The notes under the pieces: model-generated | What the model saw: the letters and a program-made list of their open reading frames with translations, nothing else | What the model was told of the DNA's origin: nothing | The model's database searches: none | Position numbers and translations under genes: made by a program | Shown here: positions 14,987 to 21,204 of the stretch, one piece after another | Layout: each line of letters opens with the position of its first letter | Numbering within the stretch: the first letter of the stretch is position 1 | NCBI GenBank assembly: GCA_020024635.1 | Contig: JAHHTL010000039.1 | Location: 1-21,204, forward strand | Reading direction: 5' to 3' | Length of the DNA: 21,204 nucleotides | From: Ruminococcus sp. | Lineage (GTDB): Bacteria; Bacillota; Clostridia; Lachnospirales; Lachnospiraceae

Positions 14987-16168
14987 TTGAAAAAAAAATT
15001 GGAATTATATATTCATATCCCCTTTTGCATAAAAAAATGCGAATATTGTGATTTTTTGTCAGGACCGGCGGATGCCTCTAGGAGAACGCAATATGTGGAG
15101 TCTTTGATTGATGAGATCCATGCTATGGGGAGTCAATATAGCAAAGAGTATGATGTGTCGACTGTCTTTATAGGGGGTGGGACACCTTCTATATTAGAAG
15201 AAACACAGATGAAAGAGATTGGAGAGGCAATCCGTAATTCTTTTGATATAGTAAAGGATGCGGAGATTACGATGGAACTCAACCCTGGCACAGTGAATCT
15301 TTCAAAACTTTGTGCAATGAAAGAAGCAGGAGTGAATCGTTTGAGTATCGGACTTCAGTCTGCAAATGATGCAGAGTTAAAAATGTTAGGAAGGATCCAT
15401 ACATTTCAAACGTTCTTAGAAACGTATCAGATGGCCAGAAAAGTTGGATTTGACAATCTAAACGTGGATCTTATTTCTGCAATACCAGGGCAGACGTTGG
15501 AAAGTTGGAAAAAAACACTTCAAATAGTTGCATCTTTAAATCCAGAACACATTTCCGCATACAGTTTGATTATCGAAGAAGGAACTGCATTTTATGAAAA
15601 ATATACAGTGGATGGGAAAAGAAAGCAAGAAGCTGTTTTAGCACTTCCAGATGAAGACACAGAACGAGAAATCTACCAAATGACAGAAACGTTTTTGAAA
15701 AAATATGGATACCACAGGTATGAAATTTCAAATTATGCAAAGAATGGATTTGAATGCAGACATAATCTTGGATATTGGGAGAGAAAAGACTATCTAGGAA
15801 TTGGTTTGGGAGCAGCTTCTTTGATCGGAAAACAACGTTTTTCTAACACGCGAGACTATCTGCGTTATGTGGAACGTAAAAGTGTGTTAGAAATTCGTGA
15901 GGATCAGCAGGATTTAACTTTAGGTGATGAGATGGAAGAGTTTATGTTCCTTGGGCTACGAAAAATAAAAGGAATATCGATTTCAACATTTGAAAAAAAC
16001 TTTCAAAGATCCATATGGGAGATTTATGGAAAACAACTAAGAAAATTTGAAGAAGAAAAATTGCTTGTGATCAATCAAGACACCATTTATCTGACAGAAC
16101 AAGGGTTAGATGTATGCAATGCAATCTTCGTAGAGTTCTTAGATCCTCTTGGTTCAGCAGAATATTAA
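14987..16168 (+). CDS. hemW: HemW, radical SAM heme chaperone (formerly HemN-like)
   Basis: HemW is a radical SAM protein that binds heme and is thought to deliver it; it was long misnamed coproporphyrinogen oxidase. The N-terminal YIHIPFCIKKCEYCDF holds the iron-sulfur cysteines Cys14, Cys18 and Cys21 in the CxxxCxxC order. It is followed by FIGGGTPS, ELNPGT, NRLSIGLQS, LNVDLISAIPGQT and HISAYSLIIEEGT, and a HemW-type C-terminal helical domain. I choose TTG 14987 (393 residues) because GGAG at 14977-14980 lies six bases upstream and the motif then begins at the usual distance from the N-terminus. ATG 14933 would add 18 residues encoded by the lepA terminator. Its order after lepA and before hrcA is typical of Clostridia. 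A promoter of its own is not obvious, so it may depend on readthrough. Confidence 0.93.
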   Translation: MKKKLELYIHIPFCIKKCEYCDFLSGPADASRRTQYVESLIDEIHAMGSQYSKEYDVSTVFIGGGTPSILEETQMKEIGEAIRNSFDIVKDAEITMELNPGTVNLSKLCAMKEAGVNRLSIGLQSANDAELKMLGRIHTFQTFLETYQMARKVGFDNLNVDLISAIPGQTLESWKKTLQIVASLNPEHISAYSLIIEEGTAFYEKYTVDGKRKQEAVLALPDEDTEREIYQMTETFLKKYGYHRYEISNYAKNGFECRHNLGYWERKDYLGIGLGAASLIGKQRFSNTRDYLRYVERKSVLEIREDQQDLTLGDEMEEFMFLGLRKIKGISISTFEKNFQRSIWEIYGKQLRKFEEEKLLVINQDTIYLTEQGLDVCNAIFVEFLDPLGSAEY

Positions 16169-16206
16169 ATAAATATGAACTACTCTGAAAAAATGCATAA
16201 AGAGTG

Positions 16207-16235
16207 TTGACAAAAGGAGAAGCTGGTGCTATCTT
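16207..16235 (+). promoter_or_regulatory. Sigma-A promoter of the hrcA-grpE-dnaK-dnaJ operon
   Basis: A perfect TTGACA (16207-16212) is followed after 17 bases by TATCTT (16230-16235). The expected transcription start near 16242 lies just upstream of the CIRCE element, the usual layout for HrcA-repressed heat-shock operons. Confidence 0.75.
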
Positions 16236-16250
16236 AATATACGTAAGGTG

Positions 16251-16277
16251 TTAGCACTCAAAAGAACGGAGTGCTAA
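16251..16277. promoter_or_regulatory. CIRCE operator (HrcA binding site)
   Basis: TTAGCACTC (16251-16259) and GAGTGCTAA (16269-16277) form a perfect nine-bp inverted repeat with a nine-base spacer, identical to the CIRCE consensus. It lies 36 bases before the hrcA start and should be bound by the HrcA protein encoded next, giving autorepression that heat shock relieves. It is the only CIRCE copy in the window. Confidence 0.98.
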
Positions 16278-16313
16278 TAAAACTAAAAAGTATAGGAAAG
16301 GAAGGAGGGACCC

Positions 16314-17366
16314 ATGGCAGTTGGCGAGGAACTTGGAGAAAGAAAGCTCACGATATTAAAGGCAATTATCCAAAATTATTTGGAAACAGGCGAGCCGGTT
16401 GGTTCCAGGACACTTTCTAAGTATACGGATTTAAAGTTAAGTTCTGCAACGATTCGAAATGAGATGGCAGATTTGGAAGAATTAGGATACATCTTTCAGC
16501 CACACACATCAGCAGGACGTATTCCTTCGGATAAAGGCTATCGATTTTATGTTGATATGTTAATGGAGGAAAAGGAGCAGGAACTAGAGGAAATCAAAAA
16601 TATCATGCTCGATAAAACAGAGAAAGTAGATAAAGTACTACAAAAAGCAGCAAAAATGCTTGCTGTGAATACAAACTATGCTACGATGATCTCTGCTCCG
16701 ATGAACAGCAAAAATACATTAAAATTTATTCAACTCTCTCAGGTGGATGAAGAACAAATAGTTGCTGTGATTGTAATGAATGGGAACATTATAAAAAATA
16801 AGATCATTCACGTCGGAGAAACATTAAGTAATGAAAATCTGTTGAAACTGAATATGCTTCTAAATACTACTTTGAATGGAATGGCAATTGATCAAATCAA
16901 TCTTGGTCTGATCGCAAGATTGAAAGAAGAGGCCGGAATCCATAGTCAGGTGATTCGTCATGTTTTGGATGCCGTAGCAGAGATCATTCATGTTGATGAT
17001 GACATGGAGATCTACACAAGTGGAGCTACTAATATTTTTAAATATCCAGAGCTAAGCGACAAACAAAGTGCACAAGAGATTATCAGTGCATTTGAGGAAA
17101 AGCAACAGTTGGCAGAGCTTGTTACAGAAACCCTATCAAGTGAAGAACATCAAGGGATTCAAGTTTACATTGGAGATGAAACTCCTGTAAAGACTATGAA
17201 AGACTGCAGTGTAGTTACTGCGACCTATGAATTAGGTGAAGGAATGAAAGGTACCATTGGTATCATCGGTCCGAAACGTATGGATTACGAACATGTTATG
17301 AAAACGTTGAAAACTCTTCAAGTAGAGCTTGAAGGAATAAATAAAAAAGAAAATCCGGAAGGATAG
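16314..17366 (+). CDS. hrcA: Heat-inducible transcription repressor HrcA
   Basis: HrcA represses class I heat-shock genes by binding CIRCE and needs GroE to stay active. The 350-residue protein has the N-terminal winged-helix domain (ERKLTILKAIIQNYLETGEP, SRTLSKYTDLKLSSATIRNE, GYIFQPHTSAGRIPSDKGY) and the C-terminal dimerisation and inserted domains, including IYIGDE-like VYIGDETP and ending in GTIGIIGPKRMDYEHV. Length is normal. Start: ATG 16314 with AAGGAGGG five bases upstream. It is the first gene behind the CIRCE promoter, with grpE starting 15 bases after its stop. Confidence 0.97.
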   Translation: MAVGEELGERKLTILKAIIQNYLETGEPVGSRTLSKYTDLKLSSATIRNEMADLEELGYIFQPHTSAGRIPSDKGYRFYVDMLMEEKEQELEEIKNIMLDKTEKVDKVLQKAAKMLAVNTNYATMISAPMNSKNTLKFIQLSQVDEEQIVAVIVMNGNIIKNKIIHVGETLSNENLLKLNMLLNTTLNGMAIDQINLGLIARLKEEAGIHSQVIRHVLDAVAEIIHVDDDMEIYTSGATNIFKYPELSDKQSAQEIISAFEEKQQLAELVTETLSSEEHQGIQVYIGDETPVKTMKDCSVVTATYELGEGMKGTIGIIGPKRMDYEHVMKTLKTLQVELEGINKKENPEG

Positions 17367-17381
17367 GAAGGTGAATATCTG

Positions 17382-18038
17382 GTGGAAGAAAAGATGAGTA
17401 ACGAAGAAATGGTCAAAGAAGCAGTAGAAGAGGCAAAGGCAAGAGCCGCAGAAGAAGCTTTAAAGGATCAAGAAAATGAAGATACAACTACAGAAACTGA
17501 CCAAGAAAGAACAGAAACAGAAGAGACTGTAGAAGAATCACAGGAAGAAGTAGAAAGTAATTCCAAAGAAAAAAAGAAATTTGGAAGAAAAAACAAGAAA
17601 GACAAAAAGGACGAGAAAATTGAAGAATTAACAGATCGATTGACTCGTCAGATGGCAGAGTTTGATAACTTTCGCAAACGTACAGAAAAAGAGAAATCTG
17701 CAATGTACGAGATAGGAGCGAAAGATATCATAGAAAAGATTCTCCCGGTAGTCGATAATTTCGAAAGAGGGCTGGCAGCTGTGCCAGAAGAGGAATCTGA
17801 CAATCCATTCGCACAGGGGATGGAAAAAATTTACAAACAGCTGATGACTACATTGGAAGATATCGGTGTGAAACCAATCGAGGCAGTTGGAAATCCATTT
17901 AATCCAGATTTTCATAATGCAGTAATGCATGAGGATAATGAGGAATATGGAGAAAATACAATTACCGAAGAGTTTCAAAAAGGTTACACCTATCGAGACA
18001 GTGTGGTAAGACATAGTATGGTAAAGGTAGCAAACTAA
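17382..18038 (+). CDS. grpE: GrpE nucleotide exchange factor
   Basis: GrpE is the nucleotide exchange factor for DnaK. The first 75 residues of this 218-residue copy form a highly acidic and then lysine-rich low-complexity extension. A long coiled-coil helix follows (ELTDRLTRQMAEFDNFRKRT, then EKEKSAMYEIGAKDIIEKIL), then the C-terminal beta domain with GVKPIEAVGNPFNPDFHNAV and GYTYRDSVVRHSMVKV. I choose GTG 17382, with AAGGTG at 17368-17373 eight bases upstream. ATG 17394, four codons in, is an alternative with a weaker site. It lies between hrcA and dnaK in the standard Firmicute order. Confidence 0.96.
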   Translation: MEEKMSNEEMVKEAVEEAKARAAEEALKDQENEDTTTETDQERTETEETVEESQEEVESNSKEKKKFGRKNKKDKKDEKIEELTDRLTRQMAEFDNFRKRTEKEKSAMYEIGAKDIIEKILPVVDNFERGLAAVPEEESDNPFAQGMEKIYKQLMTTLEDIGVKPIEAVGNPFNPDFHNAVMHEDNEEYGENTITEEFQKGYTYRDSVVRHSMVKVAN

Positions 18039-18066
18039 ATTTAAAATTATTTAGGAGGAATAAATC

Positions 18067-19938
18067 ATGGGAAAAATAATAGGTATTGATTTAGGTACAA
18101 CAAACAGTTGTGTTGCAGTTATGGAAGGTGGACAGCCAACAGTTATTGCAAATACAGAAGGTGCAAGAACAACACCATCTGTTGTAGCTTTCACAAAGAG
18201 TGGGGAACGTTTAGTAGGAGAGCCTGCGAAACGTCAAGCAGTAACAAACGCTGACAAAACAATCTCTTCAATCAAAAGAGAGATGGGTTCTGACTATAAA
18301 GTAACAATTGACGACAAAAAATATTCTCCACAGGAAATTTCAGCAATGATCCTTCAGAAACTGAAAGCAGATGCAGAAGGATACTTGGGAGAGAAAGTAA
18401 CAGAAGCTGTTATTACAGTTCCTGCATATTTCAATGATGCTCAGCGTCAGGCAACAAAAGATGCTGGTAAGATTGCTGGACTTGATGTAAAACGTATCAT
18501 CAACGAGCCTACAGCAGCAGCACTTGCATATGGTCTTGATAACGAAAAAGAACAAAAGATCATGGTATATGACCTTGGTGGTGGTACATTTGATGTATCA
18601 ATCATTGAGATTGGTGATGGCGTTATCGAAGTGTTATCTACAGCAGGTAATAATAAACTTGGTGGAGATGATTTCGACCAGAAGATTACAGATTATATGC
18701 TTGCAGACTTTAAAGCAAAAGAAGGTGTAGATCTTTCTACAGATAAGATGGCTCTTCAAAGATTAAAAGAAGCAGCAGAAAAAGCAAAGAAAGAACTTTC
18801 TTCTGCAACAACAACAAATATCAACCTTCCATTTATCACAGCAACAAGTGATGGTCCAAAACATTTTGATATGAACCTTACAAGAGCAAAATTTGACGAA
18901 CTTACAGTTGATCTTGTAAATAAAACAGCAGAACCAGTTAACCGTGCAATTTCAGATGCAGGTATTTCAGCATCAGAATTAGGTCAGGTATTGTTGGTTG
19001 GTGGATCTACTCGTATTCCAGCAGTTCAAGAAGCAGTTAAACGTCTTACAGGAAAAGAACCTAGTAAATCTCTTAACCCAGATGAATGTGTAGCACTTGG
19101 TGCATCTGTTCAGGGTGGTAAATTAGCCGGGGATGCAGGTGCAGGAGACATTCTTCTTCTTGATGTTACTCCACTTTCTTTGTCAATTGAGACAATGGGA
19201 GGGGTTGCTACAAGATTGATTGAGAGAAATACTACAATTCCTACAAAGAAGAGTCAGGTGTTCTCTACAGCAGCAGATAATCAGACAGCAGTAGATATCA
19301 ATGTTGTACAGGGTGAAAGACAGTTTGCTAGAGATAACAAATCTCTTGGACAGTTTAGACTGGATGGAATTCCACCAGCTCCACGTGGAATCCCACAGAT
19401 CGAAGTTACATTCGATATTGATGCAAATGGTATCGTGAATGTTTCTGCAAAAGATCTTGGAACAGGAAAAGAACAACATATCACAATTACAGCAGGTTCT
19501 AACATGTCTGACGATGATATCGATAAAGCAGTAAAAGAAGCAGCTGAATTTGAGGCACAAGATAAGAAACGTAAAGAAGCAATCGATGCTAGAAACGAAG
19601 CAGATGCAATGGTATTCCAGACAGAGAAAGCGGTAAAAGAAGTTGGAGATAAATTAGATGCAACAGATAAAGCAGCCGTAGAAGCGGATTGTCAAGCTTT
19701 AAAAGACCTTCTTGCAAAATCAACTCCAGAAGATACAACAGAGGCACAGGTTGCTGAGATTAATGCAGCGAAAGAAAAATTAATGGAAAGTGCTCAGAAA
19801 CTTTTCACAAAGATGTATGAGCAAGCAGGAGCAGCTCAGGGAGCAAATCCACAGGCTGGTCCAACACCAGAGGCAGGTCCAGCCCCAGAAGGGTTCCAGG
19901 GAGATGACGTAGTAGACGGAGATTACAAAGAAGTCTAA
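18067..19938 (+). CDS. dnaK: Chaperone DnaK (Hsp70)
   Basis: DnaK is the ATP-dependent chaperone at the centre of this operon. The 623-residue protein starts with the nucleotide-binding signature IIGIDLGTTNSCVAVMEGG, followed by VITVPAYFNDAQRQATKDAG, IMVYDLGGGTFDVSI and VLLVGGSTRIPAVQEAVK. The substrate domain begins near LLLDVTPLSLSIETMGG. The lid ends in a Gly/Pro/Ala-rich linker and a DVVDGDYKEV tail close to the EEVD-like end of bacterial DnaK. It is slightly shorter than the E. coli protein, as in most Gram-positive bacteria. AGGAGGAA (18053-18060) supports ATG 18067. A hairpin follows 9 bases after the stop. Confidence 0.99.
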   Translation: MGKIIGIDLGTTNSCVAVMEGGQPTVIANTEGARTTPSVVAFTKSGERLVGEPAKRQAVTNADKTISSIKREMGSDYKVTIDDKKYSPQEISAMILQKLKADAEGYLGEKVTEAVITVPAYFNDAQRQATKDAGKIAGLDVKRIINEPTAAALAYGLDNEKEQKIMVYDLGGGTFDVSIIEIGDGVIEVLSTAGNNKLGGDDFDQKITDYMLADFKAKEGVDLSTDKMALQRLKEAAEKAKKELSSATTTNINLPFITATSDGPKHFDMNLTRAKFDELTVDLVNKTAEPVNRAISDAGISASELGQVLLVGGSTRIPAVQEAVKRLTGKEPSKSLNPDECVALGASVQGGKLAGDAGAGDILLLDVTPLSLSIETMGGVATRLIERNTTIPTKKSQVFSTAADNQTAVDINVVQGERQFARDNKSLGQFRLDGIPPAPRGIPQIEVTFDIDANGIVNVSAKDLGTGKEQHITITAGSNMSDDDIDKAVKEAAEFEAQDKKRKEAIDARNEADAMVFQTEKAVKEVGDKLDATDKAAVEADCQALKDLLAKSTPEDTTEAQVAEINAAKEKLMESAQKLFTKMYEQAGAAQGANPQAGPTPEAGPAPEGFQGDDVVDGDYKEV

Positions 19939-19947
19939 TATAAGTAG

Positions 19948-19986
19948 AATTCTACGGGGGCGAAAGGCTTCCGTAGAATTTCTTTG
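19948..19986 (+). terminator. Strong hairpin / partial terminator between dnaK and dnaJ
   Basis: AATTCTACGG (19948-19957) and CCGTAGAATT (19971-19980) form a perfect 10-bp stem. Four more pairs (two of them G-U) lead to a GAAAG loop, and TCTTTG follows. The T-tract is short and interrupted, so it may act as a partial terminator or as an RNA processing or stability element that leaves dnaJ less abundant than dnaK. Confidence 0.65.
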
Positions 19987-20022
19987 TTACATGAAAGAGG
20001 ATATATGAAAGGGTAGAGTGTT

Positions 20023-21204
20023 ATGGCAGAGTCAAAAAGAGATTATTACGAGGTACTCGGTGTAGGCCGGGATGCCAATGATTCTGAAATCAAAAAGGCA
20101 TACCGTGCTTTAGCAAAAAAGTACCATCCGGATATGAATCCAGGAGATGCCGAAGCAGAGAAAAAATTTAAAGAGGCATCCGAAGCGTATGCGGTACTTA
20201 GTGATTCTGAAAAACGCCGCCAGTACGACCAGTTTGGACACGCAGCATTTGAAGGCGGAGCCGGCGGATCTGGTGGATTCGGTGGATTTGACTTTAACGG
20301 AGCTGATTTTAGCGATATATTCGGTGACATTTTTGGAGATTTGTTTGGCGGCGGAAGAAGAGGCGGTCGTCCAAATAATGGACCGATGAAAGGTGCAAAT
20401 ATCCGTAAAAGTATAAGAATTACGTTTGAAGAAGCCGTGTTTGGATGTGAAAAAGAACTGGAAGTAGTATTAAAAGATCCATGTGCATCTTGTAACGGTA
20501 CAGGAGCAAAACCAGGCACGTCGCCAGAGACATGTCCAAAATGTGGTGGAAAAGGTCAAGTGGTATATACTTCACAGTCTTTCTTTGGCACAGTGCAAAA
20601 TGTACAACAATGTCCAAATTGTGGTGGTACAGGAAAAGTAATTAAAGAAAAATGTTCTTCTTGTGGTGGCACAGGATTTACAGCAAGTAAAAAGCGTATT
20701 TCAGTCAGTGTTCCGGCAGGAATTGACAACGGACAGAGCATCCGCATCCGAGAAAAAGGAGAGCCGGGAGCGAATGGTGGACCAAGAGGAGATTTACTTG
20801 TAGAAGTTAATGTTTCAAAACATCCAACATTCCAAAGACAGGATATGCATATTTTCTCTACAGTGCCAATTAGTTTTGCTCAGGCGGCTTTGGGTGGAGA
20901 TGTAAGAATCAAAACCGTAGATGGAGAAGTTCTTTACACAGTAAAACCTGGAACAAAGACGGATACAAAAGTTCGTTTGAAAGGAAAAGGGGTTCCATCA
21001 CTTCGTAACGCACAAGTAAGAGGCGATCATTATGTTACGCTCGTAATTCAAACCCCAGAGCACTTAAGTGCAGAGGCAAAAGAAGCGCTTCGCGAATTCG
21101 ACCGACTCTCTGGAAATTCTTTAAACCAAGGGAATGATCAAGAGAATGGAAAGAAGAAGAAAAAAGGCTTCATGGATAAAGTAAAAGAAGCTTTTGAAGA
21201 TTAA
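20023..21204 (+). CDS. dnaJ: Chaperone DnaJ (Hsp40)
   Basis: DnaJ is the co-chaperone that delivers substrates to DnaK and stimulates its ATPase. The 393-residue type I protein has the J domain with HPD at 35-37, a Gly/Phe-rich region (about 78-115) and a zinc-binding domain with four CxxCxGxG repeats (Cys154/157, 171/174, 197/200, 211/214). The C-terminal substrate domains follow (ISVSVPAGIDNGQSIRI, VEVNVSKHPTFQRQDMHI). The tail is lysine-rich. The stop codon is the last triplet of the window, so the gene is complete. ATG 20023 is preceded by AAAGGG at 20008-20013. I see no good promoter in the 84-base gap, so it should depend on readthrough of the hairpin after dnaK. Confidence 0.98.
   Translation: MAESKRDYYEVLGVGRDANDSEIKKAYRALAKKYHPDMNPGDAEAEKKFKEASEAYAVLSDSEKRRQYDQFGHAAFEGGAGGSGGFGGFDFNGADFSDIFGDIFGDLFGGGRRGGRPNNGPMKGANIRKSIRITFEEAVFGCEKELEVVLKDPCASCNGTGAKPGTSPETCPKCGGKGQVVYTSQSFFGTVQNVQQCPNCGGTGKVIKEKCSSCGGTGFTASKKRISVSVPAGIDNGQSIRIREKGEPGANGGPRGDLLVEVNVSKHPTFQRQDMHIFSTVPISFAQAALGGDVRIKTVDGEVLYTVKPGTKTDTKVRLKGKGVPSLRNAQVRGDHYVTLVIQTPEHLSAEAKEALREFDRLSGNSLNQGNDQENGKKKKKGFMDKVKEAFED

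Noticed and set aside
16172..16206. Possible terminator after hemW (ACTCT with AGAGT)
   Set aside because: Only five base pairs with a 14-base loop and no T-run follow, so it is too weak to call.
17628..18014. 128-codon minus-strand frame opposite grpE
   Set aside because: The product is a Phe/Cys/Ile-rich shadow of grpE codons with no family features.
19183..19560. 125-codon minus-strand frame opposite dnaK
   Set aside because: It is cysteine-rich with no domain, lies inside a certain gene and has no promoter or ribosome site; treated as a shadow frame.
20046..20519. 157-codon open frame on the minus strand opposite dnaJ
   Set aside because: It mirrors the glycine-rich part of dnaJ, giving a proline- and serine-rich product with no domain or ribosome site.
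1..21204. Mobile elements, CRISPR arrays, tRNA or rRNA genes, phage genes
   Set aside because: No transposase or integrase frame, no spaced direct-repeat array and no RNA gene sequence was recognised; gene order and orientation look like stable chromosome.

Overview
The window looks like chromosomal DNA from a low-GC Firmicute of class Clostridia, most likely a gut-type Lachnospiraceae. The evidence is the AT-rich base composition, Firmicute-style Shine-Dalgarno sequences and sigma-A promoters, a CIRCE-controlled hrcA-grpE-dnaK-dnaJ block, a comEC-holA-lepA-hemW-hrcA gene order typical of Clostridia, and DUF4358/MBOAT/DHHW gene groups common in that family. Genus cannot be decided from the sequence. 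All convincing genes are on the + strand. I see no rRNA, tRNA, CRISPR, IS element, attachment site or origin, and no gene-free stretch longer than about 200 bases.

Region 1 (1-456) holds a small XRE-type repressor with its own terminator. Region 2 (about 560-5445) is a probable four-gene operon behind an extended -10 promoter. It encodes a 553-aa membrane protein of unknown function with a large extracytoplasmic domain, a small lipoprotein (probably DUF4358), an AlgI-like MBOAT O-acyltransferase and an AlgJ/AlgX-like DHHW protein. The last two should form a surface glycan O-acetylation pair: MBOAT moves acetyl across the membrane and the DHHW protein places it on a polymer. A five-helix DMT-type membrane protein (5513-5944) follows.

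Region 3 (about 5957-11988) is the most unusual part. One promoter, preceded by three TGTAA direct repeats on an exact 11-bp period, appears to drive comEA, an OmpR-type response regulator, a sensor kinase, a tandem-GerMN lipoprotein and comEC. The two DNA-uptake genes thus flank a signalling module. Its order (regulator, kinase, GerMN lipoprotein) matches actinobacterial mtrA-mtrB-lpqB. A terminator-like hairpin lies just inside comEC and could uncouple it from the upstream genes.

Region 4 (12005-16168) holds holA, lepA and hemW. holA seems to have its own promoter placed so close to the ATG that the mRNA would be almost leaderless. lepA starts at TTG and is followed by a strong terminator; hemW starts downstream of that terminator at a TTG with a good ribosome binding site. 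The rpsT, gpr and spoIIP genes often found between holA and lepA in Clostridia are absent.

Region 5 (16207-21204) is the heat-shock operon: a sigma-A promoter, a perfect CIRCE operator, then hrcA, grpE, dnaK and dnaJ. A strong hairpin between dnaK and dnaJ probably lowers dnaJ transcript levels. dnaJ ends with its stop codon at the last base of the window.
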